64,000 bases of DNA from an uncultured Lachnospiraceae bacterium (GCA_910578555.1 CAJTPS010000002.1:63880-127879); one strand, 5' to 3'. Shown: positions 25,560-35,744, counted from the first letter of the stretch. Made by a program: numbers and translations. The notes: a model not told the origin generated them from the letters alone.

Positions 25560-26645
25560 ATGGAATTAAAGATTACATGTATTCCGGGCGACGGCATCGG
25601 ACCGGAGATCATAGCGGAAGCAAAAAAAGTTTTGGATGCGGTGGCGGTCCGGTACGGCCATACCATGCATTATACGGATATTCTGATGGGCGGTGCATCG
25701 ATTGACGTGCACGGTGTTCCGCTGACGAAGGAAGCGGTTGAAACGGCGAAAAGCGGCGACGCTGTTCTGATGGGATCGATCGGCGGGGATACGACGACTT
25801 CTCCGTGGTACCGTCTGGAGCCTTCGCTGCGGCCCGAGGCCGGACTTTTGGCGATCAGGAAAGAATTGAATCTTTTCGCTAATTTAAGACCGGCGGTTCT
25901 GTACGATGAACTGGTGGCGGCATGTCCTTTAAAGGAGGAGATCGCTGCAGTGGGCTTCGACATGATGATCATGCGGGAACTGACCGGAGGACTCTACTTC
26001 GGAGAGAAGAAGATGATCGAGGAGAACGGTATAAGAAGCGCGGTAGATACGCTTGTATACGATGAGGATGAAATCAGAAGAATTGCGATTAAGGGATTCG
26101 ATATCGCTATGAAGCGGCGCAGGAAAGTGACCAGCGTGGATAAGGCCAATGTACTGGCTTCTTCAAGATTATGGAGAAGCGTGGTGGAAGAAGTCGCCAA
26201 GGAGTATCCTGAGGTGACTCTGGAACATATGCTGGTGGATAACTGTGCGATGCAGCTTGTCAGAGATCCTGCGCAGTTTGATGTCATTTTGACAGAGAAT
26301 ATGTTTGGAGATATTTTGTCTGATGAGGCAAGCATGGTAACCGGTTCCATCGGTATGCTGGCTTCGGCATCCTTAAATGATACGAAATTCGGTCTGTATG
26401 AACCGAGCCACGGTTCGGCACCGGATATCGCGGGCAAGGATATTGCAAACCCGATCGCAACGGTGCTGTCGGCGGCGATGATGCTGCGCTACAGCTTTGA
26501 TCTGGATCGTGAAGCAGATGCGGTCGAGAGCGCGGTCAGACAGGTACTTAAGGCTGGTTATCGGACAGGAGATATTATGGCAGACGGCTGTACACGGGTA
26601 GGCTGCAGGCAGATGGGAGATCTTCTGGCAGAGAGGATTCAGTAA
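25560..26645 (+). CDS. leuB: 3-isopropylmalate dehydrogenase
   Basis: NAD-dependent oxidative decarboxylation of 3-isopropylmalate in leucine synthesis. PGDGIGPEI opens the protein, and LFANLRPA, RELTGGLYFG and the NMFGDILSDEAS metal/substrate region are present, as is the NAD-binding PSHGSAPDIAG. I chose ATG 25560 because GGAG lies 6 bases upstream and the length becomes 361, as usual; ATGs at 25548 and 25554 are alternatives. leuA, leuC and leuD are missing nearby; the gene is followed instead by a membrane protein and ilvD-ilvB. Confidence 0.95.
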   Translation: MELKITCIPGDGIGPEIIAEAKKVLDAVAVRYGHTMHYTDILMGGASIDVHGVPLTKEAVETAKSGDAVLMGSIGGDTTTSPWYRLEPSLRPEAGLLAIRKELNLFANLRPAVLYDELVAACPLKEEIAAVGFDMMIMRELTGGLYFGEKKMIEENGIRSAVDTLVYDEDEIRRIAIKGFDIAMKRRRKVTSVDKANVLASSRLWRSVVEEVAKEYPEVTLEHMLVDNCAMQLVRDPAQFDVILTENMFGDILSDEASMVTGSIGMLASASLNDTKFGLYEPSHGSAPDIAGKDIANPIATVLSAAMMLRYSFDLDREADAVESAVRQVLKAGYRTGDIMADGCTRVGCRQMGDLLAERIQ

Positions 26646-26708
26646 CAGGATCAAGAAGCAGACGGTAATACCGGGACTGACAAAACAAAAACAGTGCAGG
26701 GATTTCTT

Positions 26709-28322
26709 ATGGAACAAAACGGCATACGGAACAAACTTGATAGAGAAGCCACTGTTTTTATTCTGTTTCTGGCGGGGATGGCGGTTTATTACGGCTGGCG
26801 TATGTTCGCGCTGACGCCATGGTATGACGAGCTTTATACTTATTACTATTTTATCAGCAGAGGACCGGTTTATGCGGCGATCCACTGGCCGCTGCCCAAT
26901 AATCATATCGGTTATTCGGTGCTGTCGGCATGTCTTGGCATCTTTGGTAACGCATATATTGCACTGCGAGGTGTTTCCTGGCTGTGCAGTTTAGGCAGTA
27001 TGATCCTGCTTTACAGGATTGGCAGAAGATGTTTTGCGCATGGCATGGCGCTTATACCGGTGTTTCTATATACGGGTATGAAGCTTGTGAACCAGCTCGC
27101 GGTACAGGGAAGAGGGTATGCGCTTGTGTCGTTCTGCTATCTTACGGCTGTCTATGCATTGCTGCGCATCACGGTGGAACGCAAAGAGAGACTTCGTGAT
27201 TATGTGTGTTTTGGTATGAGTCTGGTGCTTGCGCTCTATGCGATCCCCAGCAGTCTGTATGTTGTGCTGCCGGTCTGTCTGGCAGGCGGTATCTTTCTGC
27301 TTGTGAGAGGTGAGTACAGACGGCTTGGACGACTGATTCTCACTGCGGCTGCAGGGGCGGTATGTACGGCGGGGCTGTATGGTCTGGTATGGCTTGCGAT
27401 CGGTTCTAATCTGCTTACGAAAACAGAAGGCAGCGCTTATTATGGCATGGGGCACGGAACGATCATTCTGCACGCGCCGTTTACAGCGCTTAAGACAGGC
27501 ATTGACTATATGCTGGCGACGCCATATATTCAGAGCGTCGGCAGCGACGGGTTCTTTTGCAAATATATAAACTGGCAGCGCAGTCTGTTCAACGAATATT
27601 ATACGGGCGGGGCAGTGGTACTTGCATTTCTTCTTATAATCTGTATTGCAGGTACAATACTTTGCATTGGGAAAAGGATAAGTAACGGTAGTTATGTAAA
27701 AAGAGCGGCGGAAGAACATGATTTATATGCGCATTTTATGGAAATCTATCTGGCGGTCAGCCTGACCGGGCTTCCGCTTATGCTGATCTGTCTGCACTCG
27801 CTGCCGTATTACCGGGTGTTTTCCTTTGTTGGTATCATAGTGGGGCTTGCAGCTGCATGGCTGTGGCAGTCTGCCGGGAGGCGGTTTGCCGTTGGCCGGT
27901 TCGGGAAATATATGCCGCAGCTTGGGAGCGCGGCAGCCGGAATATTCTGTATAGGCGTGCTGATGACGCCGGCTTACGGAGCGCAGTACAGTGATAGAGA
28001 AGCGGCGATACAGGAAGCGTACGCGCAGACAGATCTGTCTCAGGTACAAAAGATCGCCGTGACGGATTGTGATCAGGAATATCTACTGTTATTTTTATAT
28101 GATATCGGTGAAGACCGGGTTACCCGCGATCTGACAGAGGCGGAGATCGTACTGGCGGACAAGTATTTGCTGGCAAATTACAATACGGATGTTATTGATT
28201 GGACAGGTGATGACTGGAAGCTGTATCTGACGCGGGAAGAATTTGCGGCGGCGCAGGCTGCCTTACAGATGGAATCCGTATACGAAAACGATAGATTTAT
28301 ATTATACTCTATAGATAATTAA
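26709..28322 (+). CDS. Polytopic membrane protein, GT-C glycosyltransferase-like
   Basis: About 11-13 hydrophobic helices. The first loop carries TPWYDELYTYYYF; an acidic pair in this position is the catalytic hallmark of GT-C fold lipid-linked sugar transferases (PMT/ArnT-like). The C-terminal 100 residues are a soluble tail. No closer family was recognised, so the function is inferred only from this layout. The ATG at 26709 follows CAGGGA; a GTG at 26694 would add 5 residues. It is 48 bases after leuB start-to-stop order and just ahead of ilvD, so it is probably in the same transcript, which is odd for a wall or envelope enzyme. Confidence 0.7.
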   Translation: MEQNGIRNKLDREATVFILFLAGMAVYYGWRMFALTPWYDELYTYYYFISRGPVYAAIHWPLPNNHIGYSVLSACLGIFGNAYIALRGVSWLCSLGSMILLYRIGRRCFAHGMALIPVFLYTGMKLVNQLAVQGRGYALVSFCYLTAVYALLRITVERKERLRDYVCFGMSLVLALYAIPSSLYVVLPVCLAGGIFLLVRGEYRRLGRLILTAAAGAVCTAGLYGLVWLAIGSNLLTKTEGSAYYGMGHGTIILHAPFTALKTGIDYMLATPYIQSVGSDGFFCKYINWQRSLFNEYYTGGAVVLAFLLIICIAGTILCIGKRISNGSYVKRAAEEHDLYAHFMEIYLAVSLTGLPLMLICLHSLPYYRVFSFVGIIVGLAAAWLWQSAGRRFAVGRFGKYMPQLGSAAAGIFCIGVLMTPAYGAQYSDREAAIQEAYAQTDLSQVQKIAVTDCDQEYLLLFLYDIGEDRVTRDLTEAEIVLADKYLLANYNTDVIDWTGDDWKLYLTREEFAAAQAALQMESVYENDRFILYSIDN

Positions 28323-28376
28323 ATGCAAAAGTAAGATAATGTTATGCGTGCAGGCAGCGCAGGAAGGAAGTTAAGT

Positions 28377-30050
28377 ATGAGAAGCGATAATGTAAAAGCG
28401 GGCGTACAGCAGGCGCCCCACAGGAGTCTGTTCAATGCATTGGGATTTACGCAGGAAGAGATGAAAAAGCCGATGGTCGGGATCGTCAGTTCCTACAATG
28501 AGATCGTACCGGGGCATATGAATCTGGATAAGATCGTCAATGCCGTGAAGCTCGGTGTGGCTGAAGCCGGCGGTGTTCCGGTCGTATTTCCGGCGATTGC
28601 GGTATGCGACGGAATAGCCATGGGGCATGTCGGCATGAAATATTCTCTCGTTACAAGGGATCTGATTGCGGATTCCACGGAGTGTATGGCGCTGGCGCAC
28701 CAGTTTGATGCGCTTGTGATGGTACCTAACTGTGATAAGAATGTACCGGGGCTGTTGATGGCGGCGGCGCGCATCAATGTGCCGACCGTGTTTGTATCCG
28801 GCGGTCCTATGCTGGCGGGACACGTACACGGACAGAAGAGAAGTCTTTCCTCTATGTTTGAAGCAGTGGGTTCTTACGCGGCGGGTACGATGAATGATGA
28901 GGAACTGAGAGAATTTGAGGAGAAGACGTGTCCTACATGCGGATCCTGTTCCGGTATGTATACGGCCAACTCCATGAACTGCCTGACGGAAGTGCTGGGT
29001 ATGGGACTGGGCGGCAATGGAACGATTCCGGCGGTTTACTCTGAGAGAATCAAGCTGGCGAAACATGCCGGCATGGCGGTTATGCATCTGTTACAGGAAA
29101 ACATCCGCCCCAGAGATATCATGACAAAAGACGCGGTCTTAAATGCGTTGACTGTGGATATGGCATTGGGCTGTTCTACCAACTCCATGCTGCATCTGCC
29201 TGCGATCGCCCACGAAATCGGTTTTGATTTTGATATATCATACGCCAATGAAATCAGTGAGAAAACGCCTAATCTGTGTCATCTGGCACCGGCAGGTCCG
29301 ACCTATATGGAAGATCTGAATGAGGCGGGCGGTGTCTACGCTGTCATGAAAGAACTGGCGGATATCGGTCTGCTGCATACGGACTGCATGACCGTGACAG
29401 GAGAAACAGTCGGTGAGAACATCAAATATGCGGTCAACCGGAATCCGGAAGTGATCAGAACGGTGGACAATCCATACAGTAAGACAGGCGGACTCGCCGT
29501 GCTGAAAGGTAATCTGGCGCCGGACGGCAGCGTGGTGAAACGCTCCGCGGTTGTGGAGGAGATGATGGTTCATGAGGGACCGGCCAGAGTATTCGAGTGC
29601 GAAGAAGATGCGATAGCAGCTATTAAGGGCGGCAGGATCGTATCGGGAGATGTGGTTGTGATTCGTTATGAAGGTCCCAAGGGCGGACCCGGTATGCGCG
29701 AGATGCTCAATCCGACTTCTGCGATTGCGGGAATGGGTCTTGGCTCCAGCGTGGCACTGATCACGGACGGCAGATTTTCCGGTGCATCCCGCGGGGCATC
29801 GATTGGACATGTATCTCCGGAAGCTGCAGTCGGCGGACCGATTGCGCTGGTGGAAGAGGGAGATATCATCAGCATAGATATTCCGAATATGAAACTGGAT
29901 GTGAAGGTATCTGATGAAGAACTTGCAGCCAGAAGGGAGAAGTGGCAGCCCAGAGAACCGGAAGTGACGAGCGGTTATCTGGCAAGATACCGTGAGATGG
30001 TTACAAGCGGTAACAGAGGCGCGATTCTGGAGATCCCCAAAAGCTGCTAA
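28377..30050 (+). CDS. ilvD: Dihydroxy-acid dehydratase
   Basis: An Fe-S enzyme dehydrating 2,3-dihydroxy-acids to 2-oxoacids in Ile, Val and Leu synthesis. Cluster cysteines are seen in NCDKNVPG and CPTCGSCSGMYTANSMNCL, and the C-terminal GPKGGPGMREM, LITDGRFSGASRG and GHVSPEA motifs are intact. The ATG at 28377 is chosen for its AGGAAGG site and the standard 557-residue length; the frame is open 33 bases further up. Together with ilvB (74 bases downstream) it gives part of the pathway; ilvC and ilvE are elsewhere. Confidence 0.97.
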   Translation: MRSDNVKAGVQQAPHRSLFNALGFTQEEMKKPMVGIVSSYNEIVPGHMNLDKIVNAVKLGVAEAGGVPVVFPAIAVCDGIAMGHVGMKYSLVTRDLIADSTECMALAHQFDALVMVPNCDKNVPGLLMAAARINVPTVFVSGGPMLAGHVHGQKRSLSSMFEAVGSYAAGTMNDEELREFEEKTCPTCGSCSGMYTANSMNCLTEVLGMGLGGNGTIPAVYSERIKLAKHAGMAVMHLLQENIRPRDIMTKDAVLNALTVDMALGCSTNSMLHLPAIAHEIGFDFDISYANEISEKTPNLCHLAPAGPTYMEDLNEAGGVYAVMKELADIGLLHTDCMTVTGETVGENIKYAVNRNPEVIRTVDNPYSKTGGLAVLKGNLAPDGSVVKRSAVVEEMMVHEGPARVFECEEDAIAAIKGGRIVSGDVVVIRYEGPKGGPGMREMLNPTSAIAGMGLGSSVALITDGRFSGASRGASIGHVSPEAAVGGPIALVEEGDIISIDIPNMKLDVKVSDEELAARREKWQPREPEVTSGYLARYREMVTSGNRGAILEIPKSC

Positions 30051-30124
30051 GGCGGCGGGAGCGGCGCGCAGCGCTGACGTTTGATGACAGAGCAGGTGAG
30101 AAAACAGTAGGAGGAGTATAAACC

Positions 30125-31807
30125 ATGAAATTAACCGGTGCAGAGATCGTTGTGGAATGTCTGAAGGAACAGGGAGTAGATACGGTGTTCGGCTATCCGG
30201 GCGGAACGATACTGAATGTATATGATGCACTTTATCAACATAGTAATGAAATAAATCACATATTAACTTCTCATGAGCAGGGGGCTGCTCATGCTGCGGA
30301 CGGTTATGCGCGGGCAACGGGTAAGACAGGTGTATGTCTGGCTACCAGCGGACCGGGAGCTACCAATCTGGTGACGGGTATTGCCACGGCCTATATGGAC
30401 TCCGTTCCCATGGTAGCAATCACATGTAACGTTGTGCTGCCTTCCCTGGGTAAAGATTCTTTCCAGGAGGTGGATATTGCCGGCGTGACCATGCCGATCA
30501 CGAAACATAACTATATTGTAAAGGATATTAATATACTGGCCGAGACACTGCGTAAAGCTTTTGCGATAGCCGGCAGCGGAAGACCCGGACCGGTTCTGGT
30601 GGATATCACGAAAGATGTGACAGCTGATACTTGTGAGTTTGAACCGAAGGAACCTGAGAAGGTACAGCAGGTTCCGGGTTACACGGAAGAAGAACTGCAG
30701 GCGGCACTGACACTGCTCAGAGAGGCAAAGAAACCGTTTCTCTATGTAGGAGGCGGCGCCGTGATTTCCGGGGCATATCAGGAGGTCAGGGAGTTTGCGC
30801 AGAGGATGGATATGCCGGTCTGCGACACCCTGATGGGCAAAGGCGTTTGTGACGGACATGATGCGCGCTATACGGGAATGATCGGCATGCATGGTACGAA
30901 GACTTCTAACTTTGGTGTCAGCGAGTGCGATCTGCTCATTGCATTGGGCGCAAGATTTTCGGACCGTGTGGTGGGTAATCCGAAAAAGTTTGCCGAGAAT
31001 GCCAAGGTGCTGCACATTGATATCGATGCCGCGGAGATCAATAAGAATATCAAGACGGATGTCGCGCTGGTGGGGGATCTGAAAGAAGTGCTCGGCAGGA
31101 TCAACACACAGCTGGAACAGCAGGAACATAAAGAGTGGATGCAGCATATTACACAATTAAAGGAGCAGTATCCGTTAAGCTATGATGAATCGGCGCTGTC
31201 ATGCCCGTACATTATAGAAGAGATCGACAGGGTGACGAAGGGCAGTGCGGTGATTACCACGGATGTCGGACAGCATCAGATGTGGGCGGCACAGTATTAT
31301 AAGTATTCCATGCCGCGCACGCTGCTCACGTCAGGCGGACTCGGAACCATGGGATACGGTCTGGGAGCCTGCATAGGCGCTAAGATGGGACGTCCGGATA
31401 AGATCTGCATTAATATTGCGGGGGACGGCTGTTTCCGCATGAATATGAACGAACTTGCCACAGCGAGCCGCTATAATATTCCGATTATTCAGGTTGTGAT
31501 CAATAACCATGTGCTTGGCATGGTGAGACAGTGGCAGACACTTTTCTATGGAAAACGTTATTCCCAGACGGTCTTAAATGACAGTGTTGACTTCTGTAAG
31601 GTGGCTGAAGGACTCGGGTGTGAGGCCATCAGAATTACGAAGAAAGAAGAAGTCGCGCCGGCCGTCGAGCGGGCGATCGCGCTGAAGAAGCCGGTATTGT
31701 TAGACTGTATTATTCCGGAGGATGACAAAGTGTTTCCGATGGTTCCGGCAGGAGCGCCGATCAGTGAAGCTTTTGATGCGGCGGATCTGTCCATGGCAAA
31801 ACAGTAG
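30125..31807 (+). CDS. ilvB: Acetolactate synthase, large subunit
   Basis: A thiamine-diphosphate enzyme joining two pyruvates, or pyruvate and 2-oxobutyrate, in valine and isoleucine synthesis. The catalytic Glu lies in SHEQGAAHAADGYARATG. The central FAD domain has LIALGARFSDR, and the ThDP motif is IAGDGCFRMNMNELATASRYN. NNHVLGMVRQWQ and the C-terminal IIPEDDKVFPMVPAGA mark the biosynthetic AHAS class rather than the catabolic one. Length 560 is normal. No ilvN regulatory subunit follows, so it must be encoded elsewhere or be absent. Confidence 0.96.
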   Translation: MKLTGAEIVVECLKEQGVDTVFGYPGGTILNVYDALYQHSNEINHILTSHEQGAAHAADGYARATGKTGVCLATSGPGATNLVTGIATAYMDSVPMVAITCNVVLPSLGKDSFQEVDIAGVTMPITKHNYIVKDINILAETLRKAFAIAGSGRPGPVLVDITKDVTADTCEFEPKEPEKVQQVPGYTEEELQAALTLLREAKKPFLYVGGGAVISGAYQEVREFAQRMDMPVCDTLMGKGVCDGHDARYTGMIGMHGTKTSNFGVSECDLLIALGARFSDRVVGNPKKFAENAKVLHIDIDAAEINKNIKTDVALVGDLKEVLGRINTQLEQQEHKEWMQHITQLKEQYPLSYDESALSCPYIIEEIDRVTKGSAVITTDVGQHQMWAAQYYKYSMPRTLLTSGGLGTMGYGLGACIGAKMGRPDKICINIAGDGCFRMNMNELATASRYNIPIIQVVINNHVLGMVRQWQTLFYGKRYSQTVLNDSVDFCKVAEGLGCEAIRITKKEEVAPAVERAIALKKPVLLDCIIPEDDKVFPMVPAGAPISEAFDAADLSMAKQ

Positions 31808-31910
31808 GCAGCGGCGTACTGCTGATCTCCGGAATGTCCGGCAGGGAAGGCGTGGGGATCAGGGATGATACGGAAGACGATTTGAACATAAATTGACTGG
31901 AATTATCTTT

Positions 31911-33314
31911 ATGAAAAGATTATTGAAACATTTAGCAATTATATTATGCATTATGCTGGTCAGCCTGATGGGAACGTACATCGGGCTGGCTGTTTACTAC
32001 CACAATGCGTTTGCTTACGGAACATGGATCAATGACGTATACTGTACGGGAAAAAGCATTCAGGAAGTGAATGATGCGCTTGTACGTGGCTTTACATATG
32101 ACGGACTTACCGTTTACGATAGGGACGGCAATTCTTATTTTATATCTGCGGAAGCGGTCGGATACCGGTTTGATTTCATGAAAGCACTTGAGGCATATCA
32201 GAAACAGCAAAATCCCTGGATGTGGATAGAGAGTCTGCTTCACGGCGACAGTACGCAGCTTACGCCGGTAGTATCTTATGACGGGCAGGCACTTGCCGAT
32301 ATTCTGGATCAGATTCCGTTCTTAAAAGCGGAGAGGGGACATCCGGAGAAAGAACGTAAGGTCGCAATTATCAAGACAAATCAAGGTTATGAACTTCTGA
32401 ACGAGAGGGAGAATGTTCTTAAGGTGGAGGAAGCCGCTGCGGCAATTACAGGTGCCATAGAGCAGTCGGAGAAGGAGATTTCTCTGGAGGAGGCTGGATG
32501 TTATCATGACCTGGCATTGTCACCGCAAATGCAGGATACGCTGCGCCTGTGGGAGCAGGTGGACAGCTTCCAGAAGTGCGGTATTGTCTATCAGATGGGA
32601 GAGGAACAGGTTCCCGTAGATGCGTCAGTTGTCTGTGACTGGATCGAGATATCGGAGGACGGCAGTTTTGCACGGGACGAATCCGGACGGCTTAAAATGC
32701 GGGACGGCGCGATACAGGAGTTCGTTGACGGGCTGGCTGCGCAGTATGACACGGTCGGAACGGCCAGACAGTTCCGGGCGACCAGAGGAGAACTGGTAAC
32801 GGTCGAGGGTGGTACTTACGGCAATAAAATTGATCGTGATGCAGAGGTGGCTTATCTGACGCAGGCCTTTACGGAGCGAAGAAAAGAAGTTCGTGAGCCG
32901 GAATATATACAGACGGCATGGCTGCAGGGGAAGGATGATATCGGAGACACCTATGTGGAAGTGGATATGGGTGAGCAGATGATGTACTATTATGTGAAAG
33001 GCGTACAGCAGGTCGCAACGCCGATCGTGACCGGCAATACCTCTCGCAGAATGGGAACACCTGCGGGTGTCAACTATGTGTATCTGAAACAGACGAACCG
33101 TATTCTGCGGGGACCGGGATACGCTTCCCATGTGGATTACTGGATGCCGGTGAAAGGCAATATCGGTATTCATGATGCGGCATGGCGCAGTAAATACGGA
33201 GGAACGATCTACCAGACGAACGGTTCTCACGGGTGTATCAATACGCCAAGAGATGCCATGGTACAGATTTATGAGAGTGTGGAAGTGGGGACGCCTGTGG
33301 TAATGTTCTACTGA
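31911..33314 (+). CDS. L,D-transpeptidase, YkuD type
   Basis: Cross-links peptidoglycan (3-3 links) or attaches proteins to it. An N-terminal membrane anchor (about residues 5-28) is followed by a long region that resembles the PG_binding_4 domains of clostridial L,D-transpeptidases, then the YkuD domain. The catalytic motif is SHGCINTP with Cys442, preceded by GIHDA. The start at ATG 31911 gives 467 residues; a TTG at 31893 in frame would add 6. The ribosome site is weak for both. It lies 103 bases after ilvB without a visible terminator and is followed by an independent promoter for serC. Confidence 0.92.
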   Translation: MKRLLKHLAIILCIMLVSLMGTYIGLAVYYHNAFAYGTWINDVYCTGKSIQEVNDALVRGFTYDGLTVYDRDGNSYFISAEAVGYRFDFMKALEAYQKQQNPWMWIESLLHGDSTQLTPVVSYDGQALADILDQIPFLKAERGHPEKERKVAIIKTNQGYELLNERENVLKVEEAAAAITGAIEQSEKEISLEEAGCYHDLALSPQMQDTLRLWEQVDSFQKCGIVYQMGEEQVPVDASVVCDWIEISEDGSFARDESGRLKMRDGAIQEFVDGLAAQYDTVGTARQFRATRGELVTVEGGTYGNKIDRDAEVAYLTQAFTERRKEVREPEYIQTAWLQGKDDIGDTYVEVDMGEQMMYYYVKGVQQVATPIVTGNTSRRMGTPAGVNYVYLKQTNRILRGPGYASHVDYWMPVKGNIGIHDAAWRSKYGGTIYQTNGSHGCINTPRDAMVQIYESVEVGTPVVMFY

Positions 33315-33332
33315 AAAAATTTCACGTTGTAA

Positions 33333-33361
33333 TTGACTAAAGTATATGAAAAAGGTAAAAT
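33333..33361 (+). promoter_or_regulatory. Promoter of serC
   Basis: TTGACT (33333-33338), 17-base spacer, TAAAAT (33356-33361), about 45 bases ahead of the GTG start. Confidence 0.72.
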
Positions 33362-33407
33362 GTTTGTTGATTCATAAATTTTGTAGATATAATCGGAGGA
33401 GATAAAA

Positions 33408-34484
33408 GTGGCTAGAGTATACAATTTTTCAGCAGGTCCCGCTGTTTTGCCGGAGGAAGTCTTAAGGGAAGCGGCGGAAGAGATGTTAGACTATAAGGGA
33501 AGCGGTATGTCCGTCATGGAGATGAGTCATCGCTCCAAGGTGTATGATACGATTATTAAAGAGGCGGAGGCAGACTTGAGAACGCTTCTGAATATTCCTG
33601 ACAATTATAAAGTCTTGTTTTTACAGGGCGGGGCGAGTCTGATCTTTGCGTCCGTTCCTATGAACCTGATGAAAAATCGTAAGGCAGGCTATATTCTGAC
33701 AGGACAGTGGGCCAAGAAAGCTTATGCGGAAGCGAAGATCTACGGTGAGGCGGTAGAACTGGCATCCTCCGCAGATCAGACATTTTCTTATATTCCGGAT
33801 TGTTCTGATCTGCCGATTACAGACGATATGGATTATGTGTACATATGCGAAAACAACACCATTTACGGTACGAAGTTTCATAAACTGCCCGATACAAAAG
33901 GCAAGATCCTTGTTTCGGATGTTTCGTCCTGCTTCCTGTCCGAGCCCATGGACATATCCAGATACGGCATGGTTTATGCCGGCGTGCAGAAGAATGTAGG
34001 TCCTGCAGGCACACAGGTGGTTATTATCAGAGAGGATCTCATAACGGACGATGTGCTTCCGGGCACGCCCACCATGATGAAGTATAAAATTCATGCGGAC
34101 AACGATTCCCTGTATAATACGCCGCCCTGCTACGGTATATATATTTGCGGCAAAGTGTTCAAATGGCTCTTGAAAAACGGCGGTCTGGAAGCCATGAAGG
34201 AGACAAATGAAAAGAAGGCGAAGATCCTGTATGATTTTCTGGATGAGAGTGAACTGTTTAAAGGAACCGTCAGAAAAGAAGACCGTTCTCTCATGAACAT
34301 ACCTTTTGTGACCGGTAATGAGGAAATGGACGCGAAGTTTATTAAGGAAGCGACGGCGGCAGGATTTGTGAACCTGAAAGGTCACCGTACCGTGGGCGGC
34401 ATGAGAGCAAGTATCTATAACGCAATGCCGATGGAAGGTGTGGAAAAGCTGGTTGCATTTATGAAAGAATTTGAGAAAAAGTAA
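33408..34484 (+). CDS. serC: Phosphoserine aminotransferase
   Basis: A PLP enzyme converting 3-phosphohydroxypyruvate to phosphoserine. The hallmark N-terminus RVYNFSAGPAVLPEEVL, the FLQGGAS phosphate-binding segment and YAGVQKNVGPAG with the Schiff-base Lys are present. The start is GTG after a strong GGAGGAG. Length 358 is normal. It is followed by serA in the same direction; the first step of the pathway is thus encoded second. Confidence 0.96.
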   Translation: MARVYNFSAGPAVLPEEVLREAAEEMLDYKGSGMSVMEMSHRSKVYDTIIKEAEADLRTLLNIPDNYKVLFLQGGASLIFASVPMNLMKNRKAGYILTGQWAKKAYAEAKIYGEAVELASSADQTFSYIPDCSDLPITDDMDYVYICENNTIYGTKFHKLPDTKGKILVSDVSSCFLSEPMDISRYGMVYAGVQKNVGPAGTQVVIIREDLITDDVLPGTPTMMKYKIHADNDSLYNTPPCYGIYICGKVFKWLLKNGGLEAMKETNEKKAKILYDFLDESELFKGTVRKEDRSLMNIPFVTGNEEMDAKFIKEATAAGFVNLKGHRTVGGMRASIYNAMPMEGVEKLVAFMKEFEKK

Positions 34485-34503
34485 ATTTCTATGAAATTTA
34501 CTT

Positions 34504-34526
34504 GCGGGATTTGTTTCGCAGACGCG
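34504..34526 (-). repeat. Dispersed hairpin repeat between serC and serA
   Basis: GCGGGATTTGTTTCGCAGACGCG-type sequence. Its complement matches the core of the 61-base repeat at 369-391 (CGAG-TTGC-GAA-GCAA-CTCG) with a few changes. Just upstream, TAAATTTC (34482-34489) and GAAATTTA (34493-34500) form a perfect hairpin at the serC stop codon. Confidence 0.5.
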
Positions 34527-34557
34527 GAAAACAACAAATAGAAAAGAGGATATACAA

Positions 34558-35721
34558 ATGTTTAAATATCATTGTTTAAATCCCATTGCGGGAGTCGGTC
34601 TGGAGAAATTCAGCGATCAGTATGTGCAGACGGATCATGTGGAGGAAGCGGACGGAATCTTAGTGAGAAGTGCAGCCATGCACGACATGGAACTGTCTAA
34701 GAATCTGCTGGCAATTGCGAGAGCGGGTGCTGGGGTCAATAATATTCCGCTGGAGAAATGTGCGGAAAAGGGCATCGTAGTGTTTAATACGCCAGGCGCC
34801 AATGCCAACGGGGTAAAAGAGCTTGTGATCGCCGGTATGCTGCTGGCTTCCCGTGATGTAGTCGGCGGTATTGAGTGGGTGAAAGAAAATCAGACGGATG
34901 AAAACGTAGGAAAGTCTGCAGAAAAAGCAAAGAAGAACTTTGCAGGTACGGAGATCGAGGGCAAGAAACTCGGCATCATCGGGCTTGGCGCGATCGGTGT
35001 CAGAGTCGCTAACGTGGCAAAACATCTGGGTATGGAAGTGTATGGCTATGATCCGTATGTGTCCGTCGATGCGGCATGGAACTTAAGCCGGGACGTAAAG
35101 CATGTGCTGAATGTGGAGGAGATCTATACGGAGTGTGATATGATTACGATTCATGTGCCGTTGATGGATGCCACTAAGGGCATGATTAACGAAGAGGCCA
35201 TCGGCAAGATGAAAGACGGTGTGATCCTGCTTAACTTTGCCAGAGATCTTCTGGTGGATGAGAAAGCAGTGCTGGAGGGTATCAAGGCGGGCAAAGTGCG
35301 CAAGTACGTATCCGATTTCCCGAACAGCACGACGGCTGGACAGGAAGGTTGTATTGTGATTCCGCATCTCGGCGCTTCCACGGAAGAGTCGGAGGACAAC
35401 TGCGCTGTGATGGCAGTCAAGGAACTCAAGAACTATCTGGAGAACGGCAATATTATCAACAGTGTGAATTATCCGAAATGTGATATGGGTATCTGTGATC
35501 AGGCAGGACGTGTGGCGATTTTCCACAAGAATATTGCCAATATGATCACGAAGTTCACAGCATGTTTCGGCGATAACAATATTAATATCACCGACATGAC
35601 GAATAAGTCCAAAGGCGAGGTGGCATATACCATGCTTGATATCGAATCCCCCGCATCGGAGGAGATTATTCAGAAGCTGCAGTCGATTGACGGTGTGTTC
35701 AGAGTAAGAGTCGTAAAGTAA
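34558..35721 (+). CDS. serA: D-3-phosphoglycerate dehydrogenase with ACT domain
   Basis: NAD-dependent oxidation of 3-phosphoglycerate, the entry step to serine. The Rossmann motif GLGAIG lies in the middle. The substrate Arg and catalytic His are in RAGAGVNN and IPHLGASTEESE, though the loop usually written NVARGGIVDE reads NFARDLLVDE and the usual acidic residue lies in a changed context (SDFPNSTTAG). The last 70 residues are an ACT domain, likely binding serine for feedback control. At 387 residues it is the short ACT-containing type. A good terminator follows. Confidence 0.95.
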   Translation: MFKYHCLNPIAGVGLEKFSDQYVQTDHVEEADGILVRSAAMHDMELSKNLLAIARAGAGVNNIPLEKCAEKGIVVFNTPGANANGVKELVIAGMLLASRDVVGGIEWVKENQTDENVGKSAEKAKKNFAGTEIEGKKLGIIGLGAIGVRVANVAKHLGMEVYGYDPYVSVDAAWNLSRDVKHVLNVEEIYTECDMITIHVPLMDATKGMINEEAIGKMKDGVILLNFARDLLVDEKAVLEGIKAGKVRKYVSDFPNSTTAGQEGCIVIPHLGASTEESEDNCAVMAVKELKNYLENGNIINSVNYPKCDMGICDQAGRVAIFHKNIANMITKFTACFGDNNINITDMTNKSKGEVAYTMLDIESPASEEIIQKLQSIDGVFRVRVVK

Positions 35722-35744
35722 AAATCGAGCTGTTCAAGAACCTA

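Noticed and set aside
33388..33393. TATAAT just before serC as promoter
   Set aside because: The start of transcription would fall in the GGAGGAG ribosome site; the TTGACT-TAAAAT pair upstream fits better.
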